DNA from: Bin87 sp965116785
Lineage (GTDB): Bacteria > Chloroflexota > Dehalococcoidia > Lucifugimonadales > UBA3495
Assembly: GCA_965116785.1 (NCBI GenBank)
Contig: OZ220731.1
Location: 1,426,001 to 1,490,000 of the forward strand
Direction: 5' to 3'
DNA: 64,000 nucleotides
Shown: piece by piece, positions 50,611-59,460 of the stretch
Position numbering within the stretch: the stretch's first letter is position 1
Layout: every line of letters starts with the position of its first letter
Made by a program: the position numbers and the translations under genes
The notes under the pieces: generated by a model
Seen by the model: the letters and a program-made list of their open reading frames with translations, nothing else
Database searches by the model: none
Told to the model about the DNA's origin: nothing

Positions 50611-52020
50611 TTACACCGTAACTGTCCGCGCAAAATCAGCGCGGCTGCCGTTTCCACCCACGTCGAGAACGGCAACGCCTCCCTGCCTACGGATGTCGGC
50701 GGCGGCGCGCAGCGCGGCGGCGTTGGATGCCTGACCGTCGGCGGATACCAGGACGGCGTCATGATCAGCCTGTGGCTGGTCGGCGGGAGGCATTGCCGCG
50801 AGCAGCGCTTCCAGCGTGCACGCGAATCCCAGGGCAGGCACGGGAGCAGCGCCTCCGAGGGCGCGAGCCAGGGCGTCGTAGCGTCCACCGCCTCCGAGAG
50901 AAAGGTCGGTGTCGCCGCGAACAATATCGAAGATTATGCCGTTGTAGTAGGCGATGCCGCGCGCCAACGAGAAATCGATCTCCAACCGATGCGATACGGC
51001 AGCATCCTCGCTGACCAGGGCGGTGAGGTCGATGAGCCGGTCGATGGCCTCCGTATCCGCGCCGGCAGCCGCGACTATGGATTGGGCCTGCGGGAGTGCG
51101 TGGGCAGGGTCGCCTTTTATGCTGGCCAACTGGCTGGCCAAGGCGAGGCCCCGTTCAACGGCGTCGGAAGCATCTCCCCCACGTAATTTGCGCAGCAACC
51201 GGTCGACGATCTCATCGGGAGACCGGCGGCCCAGAGGCATGTCGGCCGAGGTGTTCCAGCGCATGAAGCCAGCCAGAACCGAGCGGGCCGCGCCGTCCGG
51301 AAGCCCGTTGACCGCCACAGCCAGGTGTTTTTCCTCGTCGGGCAAGCCGATGCCGGCGACGACGTGGAGTTCGGCGGCCCGCTGCAGGATCGACGCAAAG
51401 CTGTCACGGCCCGCACCGATGCGGTTCATATTGGCCACGATGAACTCGCGGGCGCGGTCGGAGAGCCCAACGGTGTCCAACGCGCTGTCGAGGATATCCA
51501 GGTCGGCAAGGCGGATGCGATAGTCGCGGATGCCCAACTGATCGGGGATGCCAGCCGCCAAAGTCAGGAGTTCGGCGTCGGCGAGGATGCTGTTGGATCC
51601 GACCAACTCGGCGCCGACCTGCGTGAACTGGCCGGTGCCGGCGGCGCTGCCGGTATCGTAACGGAAGACCGGCCCGCAGTATTGCCATCGGACCAACCGG
51701 GGCTCGTCGACGTCCTCGTTGACCTCCAGGTAATGCCGCATGATCGCAGAGGTGAACTCCGGGCGCAGGCTGACCGAGTTGGAGCCTGGATCAACGAAGG
51801 AATACATCTGGGAGGCCAGGTCGCCGCCCGATTTGCGCAGGAAGAGTTCGGTGGATTCCACGACCGGGACTTCCAGGGGAGAGTAACCGAAGCGGCCGAT
51901 GAAATCGGCAAGGCGATCCTGGACGTCCCGCTTGCGTTGGCGTGCGCCGGCATCGAAATCACGCATGCCGGGCAAGCGGCGCACCGGATTGGGTCGAACG
52001 GGAGAAACGGCGGAGATCAT
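50611..52020 (-). CDS. hisZ: HisZ-like regulatory subunit / HisRS-like protein
   Basis: A 469-residue class II synthetase-fold protein. VSLRPEFTSAIMRHYL (motif 1/2 region), RWQYCGPVFRYD (motif 2), FSLARGIAYYNGI (HisA motif) and LGGGGRYDALARALGG (motif 3) are all there. Motif 2 lacks the HisRS E-R-P-Q and reads DTGSAAGTGQFTQ. The anticodon-binding domain is cut to about 55 residues. This and its place next to hisG argue for HisZ rather than a true HisRS, though the long form of HisG usually does not need HisZ. Apparently leaderless. Confidence 0.8.
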   Translation of the reverse strand: MISAVSPVRPNPVRRLPGMRDFDAGARQRKRDVQDRLADFIGRFGYSPLEVPVVESTELFLRKSGGDLASQMYSFVDPGSNSVSLRPEFTSAIMRHYLEVNEDVDEPRLVRWQYCGPVFRYDTGSAAGTGQFTQVGAELVGSNSILADAELLTLAAGIPDQLGIRDYRIRLADLDILDSALDTVGLSDRAREFIVANMNRIGAGRDSFASILQRAAELHVVAGIGLPDEEKHLAVAVNGLPDGAARSVLAGFMRWNTSADMPLGRRSPDEIVDRLLRKLRGGDASDAVERGLALASQLASIKGDPAHALPQAQSIVAAAGADTEAIDRLIDLTALVSEDAAVSHRLEIDFSLARGIAYYNGIIFDIVRGDTDLSLGGGGRYDALARALGGAAPVPALGFACTLEALLAAMPPADQPQADHDAVLVSADGQASNAAALRAAADIRRQGGVAVLDVGGNGSRADFARTVTV

Positions 52021-52028
52021 CGCTGCTT

Positions 52029-52037
52029 ATTTTACCA
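52029..52037 (-). promoter_or_regulatory. extended -10 promoter of the his operon, leaderless
   Basis: The minus strand reads TGGTAAAAT, ending 8 nt before the ATG of hisZ (52020). No ribosome site is visible upstream of that ATG. The remaining bases up to 52335 show no supportable gene. Confidence 0.5.
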
Positions 52038-52335
52038 CCAAGGGGCTGAGGAGGCGGTTGACGAAACGACGCACTTTGGGGCGGTCATTATCGATTTGGC
52101 GGTTGGTTGGGCAATCTTGGCAGAAATGGATATACGGATTTCTGCGGTATCCAGGAGGGTTCAAACCACGGCATCCCACAACTGTTCGGTAGCGGCCAGC
52201 GGTTTGCCAGCAGCAAGCGGGCGATCGGTGCCGGGGAGAGATCGCGGGGTTTTTCAGTTTGCTCCGTGGCTGTCATCTTGGGTCACTCGCCTCTGGCGTT
52301 TGGTTGTCAGTTACATTGCCATGGTAAGAGCATTG

Positions 52336-52926
52336 CTATAATTGGACGGAGTTGCGGTAGTGCCTAGTGAGCACTTCGAACTTGCCAAATTCAATTCGCG
52401 CGAGCTTGGACCTGAATACTTCTCCAATATTCGTTAAATCGCGGTCAATGCCGCTTCCTGGCCGCAAAAGTTTGATGTGTGGCTGGTAATGACGAGCACC
52501 AAAGGCATTCGTCCAATCAGTGGTGGGTTTACGATTTCTGACCGCACTCTCCGTCTCTTTGCAGTACATTTCTCTCCTGTGTTCCAGTATCTGCCCAATA
52601 GCCCGATTGCGGCGGGTCAACCGAATCCCCACTGAACGGCGGCTCGGGACCAGTTCCGGACGTGGATTTTCCCCTCCCGGTGCCAACACCATGAATCGAG
52701 TTTCAATGACATCGGCGGTGATATCTATTGGACGACTTCCTAATAGCAAGTCAGGAAGTGGCCGTCTGGCATAGTACACGGTCAAATGCAGGCCGCGTTG
52801 TACAGCATCCGTAGGCATACCGCATTCGTCAATCAACAGAGACGAAATTCGAGCTTCGCACTCCCTGGTGACCCATAGGAGACCGTACACTTCGACTCTC
52901 GCGAATGTTCGTGCTTTCACGGCCAT
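52336..52926 (-). CDS. putative 2H-phosphoesterase-like protein
   Basis: A 196-residue protein. HLTVYYARRP (H-x-T) and PHIKLLRPGSG (H-x-K) lie about 100 residues apart, suggesting the two histidine motifs of 2H phosphoesterases, which act on cyclic phosphates or RNA ends. The second motif is atypical (HxK), so the family call is weak. Start: ATG at 52926, or GTG at 52932; ribosome site poor. It stands alone between the his operon and SDR genes. GC and codon use look lower and more mixed than its neighbours. Confidence 0.5.
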   Translation of the reverse strand: MAVKARTFARVEVYGLLWVTRECEARISSLLIDECGMPTDAVQRGLHLTVYYARRPLPDLLLGSRPIDITADVIETRFMVLAPGGENPRPELVPSRRSVGIRLTRRNRAIGQILEHRREMYCKETESAVRNRKPTTDWTNAFGARHYQPHIKLLRPGSGIDRDLTNIGEVFRSKLARIEFGKFEVLTRHYRNSVQL

Positions 52927-52953
52927 AATCACTGCGCTTTGATTCCGCCTATA

Positions 52954-53736
52954 CTACGGATGCGCGTTCAACCCGCCGTCGATGTAGACGGGTTGGCCGG
53001 AGGGGTAATCGCAGTGTGGGGAGCAGAGGTAGACCAGCATGGCCGCGAGGTCGCGGGGATGGCCTTTGCGGCGCATCGGGGTGTAGCGAACGAGGAGTTC
53101 CTCACGCTGGGTTTCGAGGGGGATGTCCTCGGAGGTCGACCATCCGGAGCCGACGGCGTTGACGCGGATTTCGCTGCGGCCCCATTCGACGGCCAGGGAG
53201 CGCGTCAGGGACAAAACGGCGGCCTGGGTGGCGCTGTACGCCGAGCAGTTGATGACGGCCCGCTCGGCCAGGTTGGAGATGACGTTCACGATACGGCCGT
53301 ACCGCTGGTCCAGCATTCGTTGGCCCACGGCCTGGCTGAGCATAAAGGTGGCGCGGACGTTGCGAGCGTGAAGCTCGTCCCACTCAGCCAGGGCGATTTC
53401 GGCGGCGGGTTTGGCGAAAAAGCTGCGGGTGTCGTTGACGAGTATGTCGATCCTGGAATGCGCAGCCGCGAAGGCGTCGACGACCCCTGCGGCTCCGTCC
53501 GGCGTGTCCCAGCGCCCCGCATGGCGGTGGGTTTCGTGTCCGGTGGCAGCAGTCACCGCATCGGCGATGGCATCGGCGGTGGATTGGTGGCGAGCCACGG
53601 CAAAGACCGAGGCTCCGGCCTCGGCCAAGGCGGCGGCCAGGAAGGGGGACTCGTCACCGCCGGCCGAGGCAACAATGGCAGTACGGCCGGCGAGGCTAAA
53701 CTCGGCCGGGAGGTAACTGGAGGAGAGATCTGCCAA
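52954..53736 (-). CDS. atypical SDR-fold protein (Tyr-x-x-x-Gln)
   Basis: A 260-residue SDR-fold protein. The cofactor segment reads VASAGGDESPF in place of TGxxxGxG, the central NNAG reads NDTR, and the catalytic Tyr-x-x-x-Lys is YSATQ (Lys to Gln). The fold end (SGQPVYIDGGLNAHP) is intact. NAD(P)-dependent catalysis is therefore doubtful. The start is a TTG at 53736 with AGGAGG 8 nt upstream. It follows the normal SDR at 53787 on the same strand. Confidence 0.82.
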   Translation of the reverse strand: MADLSSSYLPAEFSLAGRTAIVASAGGDESPFLAAALAEAGASVFAVARHQSTADAIADAVTAATGHETHRHAGRWDTPDGAAGVVDAFAAAHSRIDILVNDTRSFFAKPAAEIALAEWDELHARNVRATFMLSQAVGQRMLDQRYGRIVNVISNLAERAVINCSAYSATQAAVLSLTRSLAVEWGRSEIRVNAVGSGWSTSEDIPLETQREELLVRYTPMRRKGHPRDLAAMLVYLCSPHCDYPSGQPVYIDGGLNAHP

Positions 53737-53786
53737 GCGGGAAGCCTCCTAGAATTGTTTGTATTCGAAAGTGCCTGGCCGGCGGG

Positions 53787-54596
53787 CTACGGTTCCAGCG
53801 CGGCGACGGGAGCGTGACCCGTGGGAGTGATGCCGGCGGCGAGACCCGCGCCGTCGAGGATGAACATCTCGCCAGTCATGTAATCGGAGGCATCCGAGGC
53901 CAGGAAGACGGCGATGGGGCCCAGGTCTTCGGGCTTGCCGAGCTTGCCCGTCGGCAGGAACTCGCCGGACTGAGGCAATGTGCGATTGATCTCGGCGCCG
54001 GGATCGATCGTAGGGATGAAGCCGGGGACGATGCTGTTGGCGGTGATGCCGTAGCGCGCCAGACTGAACGACAGCACGCGGGTCAGTTGGATGACGCCGC
54101 CCTTGGAGCTGCAATACATATAGATGTCGCGGCCGCCGCGGAGACCGAAACCCGAAGCCACGTTGATGATCTTGCCCTTGCCGGCGTCGGCCATGGGTTT
54201 GGCGGCGGCGCGGGCGCAGTAAAACGCGCCGGAAAGGTTGACGGACATGGCCGATTCCCAGTCGTCGTCAGTGATCTCCCAGATGGGTTTGAGGACGTTG
54301 TCGGCGACCATGGCGGCGTTGTTGATGAGCACGTCGACGCGGCCAAAGCGTGACATTGCGGCATCGACCAGTGCGTCAGCGTCCGACGATTTGGAAACGT
54401 CGGTGGGCACGGCGATGGCGTCCCGACCGGCGGCGATCACTTCGTCGCGTGCGGCCTCGATGGGACCGGGACGGCGACCGGCGATGGCAAGGTTGGCGCC
54501 GGAGCGGGTCAAGGCGCGCACCATTTCGAGACCAAGCCCGGTTCCACCGCCGGTGATTACGACGACTTTGCCATCGAGGTAGAGGTTTTCAAGCAT
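53787..54596 (-). CDS. short-chain dehydrogenase/reductase
   Basis: A 269-residue classical SDR with TGGGTGLGLEM, NNAAMVADN, NVASGFG (Ser) and YCSSKGG (Tyr-x-x-x-Lys). The Arg-Arg after the second strand (IAGRRPG) favours NADP. Ends with the LDGAGL of the family. Start overlaps the birA stop by 8 bases, so translation is coupled to birA. Substrate unknown. Confidence 0.9.
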   Translation of the reverse strand: MLENLYLDGKVVVITGGGTGLGLEMVRALTRSGANLAIAGRRPGPIEAARDEVIAAGRDAIAVPTDVSKSSDADALVDAAMSRFGRVDVLINNAAMVADNVLKPIWEITDDDWESAMSVNLSGAFYCARAAAKPMADAGKGKIINVASGFGLRGGRDIYMYCSSKGGVIQLTRVLSFSLARYGITANSIVPGFIPTIDPGAEINRTLPQSGEFLPTGKLGKPEDLGPIAVFLASDASDYMTGEMFILDGAGLAAGITPTGHAPVAALEP

Positions 54597-55389
54597 CGGC
54601 TACGGTCGCTCCTTGGGCTGCACGGAGGGTAATGTCTCCGGCGGTGAGGGTCAACAACCCGCCGTCGTCGGTGCGCAGCAGGAGGTTCCCGTGCTCGTCG
54701 ATGTCCTCGGCCAGGCCGGTGTCGGTCGCGCCGTGGTGGGTGACGGTGACGCGCTGGCCAAGGGTGTCCAGCCAGCGGCGCCACTCGGCGATGGGGGAGC
54801 GGCCACGTCGCAGGTCCAGGTACAGAGCGTCCATGTGCTGCAGGATGCGACGAAGCAGTTCGGCACGGTCGACTTCGGAGCCGGTCGCGTCATTCAGGCT
54901 GGCAGCGGTGGCGGCGATTTCGGGGTCGGCGGATACGTCCAGGGCAACGTTGACACCGATGCCGACCACGGCGCGCTGGACCCGGGCGCCGGACAGCGCG
55001 CTCTCGGCGAGAATGCCGGCGACCTTGCGACCGTCGACCATGATGTCGTTGGGCCACTTGATGGTCGGGTATACGCCGGCGACCTGCCGAATGGCCCGGG
55101 CGACGGCAACGCCGGCCAGGGGGCTGAGCAGGGGCAGAGCCTCCGGTTCGGGGCGGAAGAGTACGGAGAAATAGAGGTTGCCTTCGTCGGATATCCAGCG
55201 CCGTCCCAGGCGTCCGCGACTCGCGGTCTGCGTTTCCGCGACCACGACTGCACCCTCTTCTGCTCCGCCACGCTCCCATTCCGCGACGTCATCCATGGTG
55301 GAACCGGTGGATTGGTAGAACCGCACGCTCCGGCCAATCACGGCGGTGTACAGGCCGGAGCGGAGCATTTGGGCGACGATGGAGGGCAT
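54589..55389 (-). CDS. birA: biotin-[acetyl-CoA carboxylase] ligase
   Basis: A 266-residue BPL_LplA-type ligase without the DNA-binding N-terminus. RFYQSTGSTMDDV, AETQTASRGRLGRRWIS (the GRGRxG biotinyl-AMP loop, here SRGRLGR), KWPNDIMVDGRKVAGIL and a C-terminal SH3-like domain are visible. It attaches biotin to carboxylase carrier proteins, and lacks an obvious repressor role. No ribosome site at 55389. Confidence 0.93.
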   Translation of the reverse strand: MPSIVAQMLRSGLYTAVIGRSVRFYQSTGSTMDDVAEWERGGAEEGAVVVAETQTASRGRLGRRWISDEGNLYFSVLFRPEPEALPLLSPLAGVAVARAIRQVAGVYPTIKWPNDIMVDGRKVAGILAESALSGARVQRAVVGIGVNVALDVSADPEIAATAASLNDATGSEVDRAELLRRILQHMDALYLDLRRGRSPIAEWRRWLDTLGQRVTVTHHGATDTGLAEDIDEHGNLLLRTDDGGLLTLTAGDITLRAAQGATVADA

Positions 55390-55416
55390 GATATGTGCAG
55401 GCAGCGCGGGCGGCGA

Positions 55417-55866
55417 TCAAGCCGCTTCCACCCAGTCGGCGAAAGACGTACCTCCCGTATATTCATCGGGAAGCAGGCCCCATAGGATGTCTAGGAGCGG
55501 CCGGACTTCAGACAGGGCAAAATCAGTCAACGGGGGTGTCATGTAGACTTCGTAGAAGTTCCCGTGCAATCTTTCCGCCGCGGCCAGACCCCGTGCAATC
55601 TCGGTCATCTGGTCAGGGAATTCGTCCGACAACTGAGTCAAGACTTCCTGGATGGCCACATGATCGTAGTGCTGCCATCCACGCAGGGTGGCCACAGCTT
55701 TAGTCAACTGCGCGACGGTTCCCCAACCCTTCTCGCCGGCTTGGCACAAATCTCCGTCGGCGAGATGGGCCGGCCGTTTGGACCAGTAGTCCCGAGCCTG
55801 TTCCAGGTGCTTGCGGATGCGGGCCTCCCGGCGGGCTGGTGGTTCGCGGCGAGTTCGAGGCGGCAT
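55417..55866 (-). CDS. PaREP1-like HEPN-domain protein
   Basis: A 149-residue protein with RIRKHLEQARDYWSKRP and GDLCQAGEKGWGTVAQLTKA, the PaREP1 core, then RLHGNFYEVYM, shared in form with the protein at 39285 (LHG-x-x-FY). The ATG at 55866 has AGGAA upstream; a longer frame to 56571 is antisense to glyQS. No toxin or antitoxin partner seen. Confidence 0.65.
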   Translation of the reverse strand: MPPRTRREPPARREARIRKHLEQARDYWSKRPAHLADGDLCQAGEKGWGTVAQLTKAVATLRGWQHYDHVAIQEVLTQLSDEFPDQMTEIARGLAAAERLHGNFYEVYMTPPLTDFALSEVRPLLDILWGLLPDEYTGGTSFADWVEAA

Positions 55867-55883
55867 GGTGGTTATTTCCTGTT

Positions 55884-57203
55884 CTACCAGCCGTGGTCGT
55901 AGCGATCCTGGAGGACGTCGAGGAGGCGGGCGACGGGGATGCGCTGCTGGGTCATGGTGTCGCGGTCGCGGATGGTGACCGCGTGGTCGTCCAGGGTGTC
56001 GAAGTCGACGGTGACGCAGTAAGGGGTGCCGATCTCGTCCTGCCGGCGGTAGCGGCGGCCGATACTCTGGGCATCGTCGAACTGGCAGCGGAAACGGCGC
56101 CGGACGAGGTCGTAGACGCCGCGGGCGGTAGGAGCCAGGCGGGCGTTGCGGCTGAGAGGGAGCACGGCGACCGTGATCGGAGCCAAGGCGCGATGGAAGT
56201 GCAGGACGGTGCGAGTGTCGTTGCCGTCGGGCTCCTCGTCGTAGCTGTCCAGCCAGAAGGCCAGGGTGGCCCGGTCGACGCCGCCTGAGGGCTCGATGAC
56301 GTAGGGCAGGTAACGCTCGTGGATCTCGTCGTCGAAGTAGGTCAGGTCCTCGCCGCTGAACTCCTTGTGGCGGCCCAGGTCGAAGTCGGCGCGGTTCGCA
56401 ATGCCTTCCAACTCGCCCCAACCCCAGGGGAAACGGTACTCGATGTCGTAGGTGGCCTTGGCATAGTGGGCAAGCTCGTCGCCAGCATGTTCGCGGAGGC
56501 GCAGGTTGCCGGGCCGGATGCCGTGGCTGACGTACCAGTCGAACCGGGATTGCACCCACTGCTGCAACCACTCGTCGTCGGTGCCCGGCTTGACGAAGAA
56601 CTCGATCTCCATCTGCTCGAACTCGCGGGTGCGGAATGTGAAGTTGCCCGGAGTGATTTCGTTGCGGAAGGCCTTGCCGATCTGGGCGATGCCGAAGGGC
56701 AGTTTCTTGCGGGTGGCGGTCTGGACGTTCTGGAAGTTGACGAAGATGCCCTGGGCGGTTTCGGGTCGCAGGAACACCTCGTTGCTGGAGTCCTCAACCG
56801 GACCCATGAATGTGCGGAACATGAGGTTGAAGCGACGGGGTTCGGTGAAGTCGCCGCCGCATTCCGGGCACGTATCGGTTTCGAGTTGGTCCTGGCGGAA
56901 GCGCCGGTGGCATTGGCGACATTCAACGAGCGGGTCGCTGAAATTCTCCACGTGGCCGCTGGCTTCCCAGACCCGGGGATGCATCAGGATGGCGGCGTCC
57001 AGGCCGACCACGTCGTCGCGTTCCGAGACGACGGAACGCCACCAGGCCTCCTTGACGTTGCGCTTGAGTTCGACGCCCAGAGGGCCGTAGTCCCACGTTG
57101 ATCCCAGGCCGCCGTACACCTCGCTGGACTGGAATACGAAACCCCGTCGCTTGGAGAGGGACAGGACTTTATCCATATCGGCGTAGGGCAGGGTGCGCGG
57201 CAT
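55884..57203 (-). CDS. glyQS: glycyl-tRNA synthetase (homodimeric type)
   Basis: A 439-residue class II GlyRS of the alpha2 (eukaryote/archaea-like) kind. Motif 1/2 (RPETAQGIFVNFQNV, GIAQIGKAFRNEITPGNFTF) and motif 3 (EPSGGVDRATLAFWLDSY) are seen, plus the Cys zinc motif CRQCHRRF...CPECGG. The C-terminal anticodon domain ends near the stop. GAGG 7 nt before the ATG. Confidence 0.95.
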   Translation of the reverse strand: MPRTLPYADMDKVLSLSKRRGFVFQSSEVYGGLGSTWDYGPLGVELKRNVKEAWWRSVVSERDDVVGLDAAILMHPRVWEASGHVENFSDPLVECRQCHRRFRQDQLETDTCPECGGDFTEPRRFNLMFRTFMGPVEDSSNEVFLRPETAQGIFVNFQNVQTATRKKLPFGIAQIGKAFRNEITPGNFTFRTREFEQMEIEFFVKPGTDDEWLQQWVQSRFDWYVSHGIRPGNLRLREHAGDELAHYAKATYDIEYRFPWGWGELEGIANRADFDLGRHKEFSGEDLTYFDDEIHERYLPYVIEPSGGVDRATLAFWLDSYDEEPDGNDTRTVLHFHRALAPITVAVLPLSRNARLAPTARGVYDLVRRRFRCQFDDAQSIGRRYRRQDEIGTPYCVTVDFDTLDDHAVTIRDRDTMTQQRIPVARLLDVLQDRYDHGW

Positions 57204-57290
57204 ACTGGGACCTCGTTTGCGGAATCAGAGTGGAATCATGTTATCACTGCCCGGCCGGTTTCAGCGGTGACCGGCTACCCGTGGAGCAAT

Positions 57291-57317
57291 AGATTCCTGC
57301 TTGCGCAGGAATGACGG
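57291..57317 (+). repeat. dispersed palindromic repeat, copy 2
   Basis: AGATTCCTGCTTGCGCAGGA then ATGACGG: arms ATTCCTGC and GCAGGAAT around TTGC. Matches the copy at 4529 nearly base for base. In the gap upstream of glyQS. Confidence 0.75.
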
Positions 57318-57357
57318 TAGTGCCGAGGAGCCGGGAAGCCGGGCCAATCCTGAAAGG

Positions 57358-59433
57358 TCAGACTGGCGCGAGATCTTCCGCAGGTCGTTCGCCGGGCAGT
57401 TCGCGGCGGACGGCGTCGGCCAGGCTCTGGGCGGCGAGGTCGTCGAGCTTGATGTAGCGTGCAGACATGGCGTCGGCAATGTTTTTTGCCAGCTCCAGCT
57501 TGATGAAGTCCTGCTCGGTGTCCACGACGACCGACGGGATTTTCGCGGCCGCGACTGTCTCGCCGAGCTGGCGCACCTCGTCGGGCAGCGTCAGGACGTT
57601 GGAGGACTGGTCGCCGGCGAGGGTGATGTTGGCGCGGCCGTCAGACAGCAGTACCAACAGCGGCAGCACGTCGCGATCTTTCAGGCGCTCGGTCTCCAGG
57701 GTCTCCATGGCGAGATAGATGGCGCGGGCGAGGGGCGTGCGGCCGCCGGTGGGCATCTCCTGGAGGCACCATTGGGCCATCTCGACGCTCCCGGTGGGCG
57801 GGAGCAGGACCTCGGCCCCGGTTCCCCGGAAAGCGATGAGGCCCACCCGGTCGCGACGCTGGTAGGCATCGAGGAGCAGCGACATCACCGCGCCCTTGAC
57901 GGCGACCATCCGGCGCTGCGCTCCCATGGAACCGCTGGCGTCGACGACGAACAGGATCAGGGAACCGGTGTGGGTTTCACGGACCTTCTCGCGCACGTCC
58001 CACGGTTCGATGAGCAGGGCGGATGCGCCGCCATCCGCGACTTGGCGACGACGCGACCGCTGGTGGGGCGCGGCGGCGCGCAGGGTGGCGTCCAGAGCGA
58101 GGTCGGACGCTGAACCGTCCGGGACCCGCGCGCCGACGTAGCGGCCGACGGACGTGCCACTCACCGTGGTGGCGCGGCGACCAGAAGATCTGCGGGCGCG
58201 GCGGTCCGGGGGCTGAACCTGGAGGTTCTGCACGGCGTAGGGGTCGCCGATCTCGAACCATTCGTCGCCGAGAGCGGCGTCGGAAGGCTGTTCAGGTTGG
58301 TCTTCGGGAGGGTCGGGTTCTCTATCGCTATCGGAGTCGCCGGGGTCGTCGTTGCTCGAATTATCATCGGCCGACGGCTCGCGGTCGCGCTGCTGGTTCT
58401 GGAAGTCCTCCAGCATGTTGTCCAGCTGCTCGGTGACCAGGTGAGGCTGCTGGAAGGGCTGGCGACGCTGCCGATGGAGCAGGGCCATCAGGGCGGCTTC
58501 GCGTACGTCTTCCACGTCGACAACGGTTCGGCCCTCGTAGGCGGCGATGGTGCTGGCGGTCTTGTACATGACGATGTCGCCCCGCAGTCCGTCCACCTGG
58601 TACTCGGCGCAGATATCGGTGATGAGTTCGAGGATTTCGTCGGGAACCACGACGTCGGCAAGGAGCCGTTGGCTGCTGAGCAACCGTTCCCGTTCCGCCT
58701 GCTCGGCGTCGGCCCAACCGTCCATGAAGTCGAAGGGGTTGGACTCGAAGGCCATGCGACGGCGCACCACCTCGCGGCGTTCGGCCGGCTCAAAAACTCC
58801 ATCGACCTCCACCGCCAGGCCGAAGCGGTCGAGCAACTGCGGGCGGAGGTCGCCTTCCTCGGGGTTCATGGTGCCGACGAGCATGAACTCGGCGTCATGG
58901 CTGACGGAGATTCCCTCGCGTTCCACGTAGTTGCGCCCCATGGCGGCCGCGTCCAGCAGGACGTCCACCAGGTGGTCGTTGAGCAGATTCACCTCGTCGA
59001 TGTACAGGATGCCGCGGTGAGCCGCGGCGATGAGTCCGGGTTCGAAATTCTTTTCGCCGGACTTGATGGCCCTTTCGATGTCCAGGGAGCCCACCAAGCG
59101 GTCCTCGGTGGCGCCTACCGGCAGGTCAACAATGCGGACCCGGCGGGCGGAGGGACTGCGGGATCGACCCGTCTGCTGGCACGGCTGGCACACATCCTGG
59201 GGAGCGTCCGGCGGGCAGCTGTAGGGGCATCCGGGCACCACCGGCACCTGGGGCAGCAGCGCGGCCAGCGAGCGCACGGCGGTGCTCTTGGCGGTGCCCT
59301 TCTTGCCCCGGACCAGCACGCCGCCGATGCGCGGGTTGATGGCATTGAGCAACAGGGCCCGCTTCATCGGCGTTTGGCCGACGATGGCGGTGAAGGGGAA
59401 CCGGGGCTCGCGGCCGGAGGAGGTCTGCGTCAC
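57358..59433 (-). CDS. fused Mg/Co-chelatase subunit I-D (AAA+ and vWA)
   Basis: A 691-residue chelatase motor. Residues 15-300: AAA+ ChlI-type domain with Walker A GKKGTAKST (about 43-51), a Cys-rich insertion CPYSCPPDAPQDVCQPC and VNLLNDHLVDVLLDAAA. Then an acidic/Pro-rich linker (SDREPDPPEDQPEQP) and a C-terminal von Willebrand A domain with the MIDAS FVVDASGSMGAQ near 495. In a CobN context it serves as the cobaltochelatase ATPase partner in place of CobST. Start is GTG at 59433, with AAGGTG upstream, 27 bp from cbtA. Confidence 0.9.
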   Translation of the reverse strand: MTQTSSGREPRFPFTAIVGQTPMKRALLLNAINPRIGGVLVRGKKGTAKSTAVRSLAALLPQVPVVPGCPYSCPPDAPQDVCQPCQQTGRSRSPSARRVRIVDLPVGATEDRLVGSLDIERAIKSGEKNFEPGLIAAAHRGILYIDEVNLLNDHLVDVLLDAAAMGRNYVEREGISVSHDAEFMLVGTMNPEEGDLRPQLLDRFGLAVEVDGVFEPAERREVVRRRMAFESNPFDFMDGWADAEQAERERLLSSQRLLADVVVPDEILELITDICAEYQVDGLRGDIVMYKTASTIAAYEGRTVVDVEDVREAALMALLHRQRRQPFQQPHLVTEQLDNMLEDFQNQQRDREPSADDNSSNDDPGDSDSDREPDPPEDQPEQPSDAALGDEWFEIGDPYAVQNLQVQPPDRRARRSSGRRATTVSGTSVGRYVGARVPDGSASDLALDATLRAAAPHQRSRRRQVADGGASALLIEPWDVREKVRETHTGSLILFVVDASGSMGAQRRMVAVKGAVMSLLLDAYQRRDRVGLIAFRGTGAEVLLPPTGSVEMAQWCLQEMPTGGRTPLARAIYLAMETLETERLKDRDVLPLLVLLSDGRANITLAGDQSSNVLTLPDEVRQLGETVAAAKIPSVVVDTEQDFIKLELAKNIADAMSARYIKLDDLAAQSLADAVRRELPGERPAEDLAPV

Positions 59434-59460
59434 TGTGTCACCTTAATGCGAGCTACGGGA

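Noticed and set aside
52088..52276. 62-residue minus-strand frame in the his/2H gap
   Set aside because: It begins like a protein (MTATEQTEKP) but has no ribosome site, family or fitting composition after residue 25; could be a gene remnant, not supportable.
55867..56571. N-terminal extension of the PaREP1-like frame
   Set aside because: The extension is antisense to glyQS and Pro/Arg-rich; the real start at 55866 has a ribosome site.
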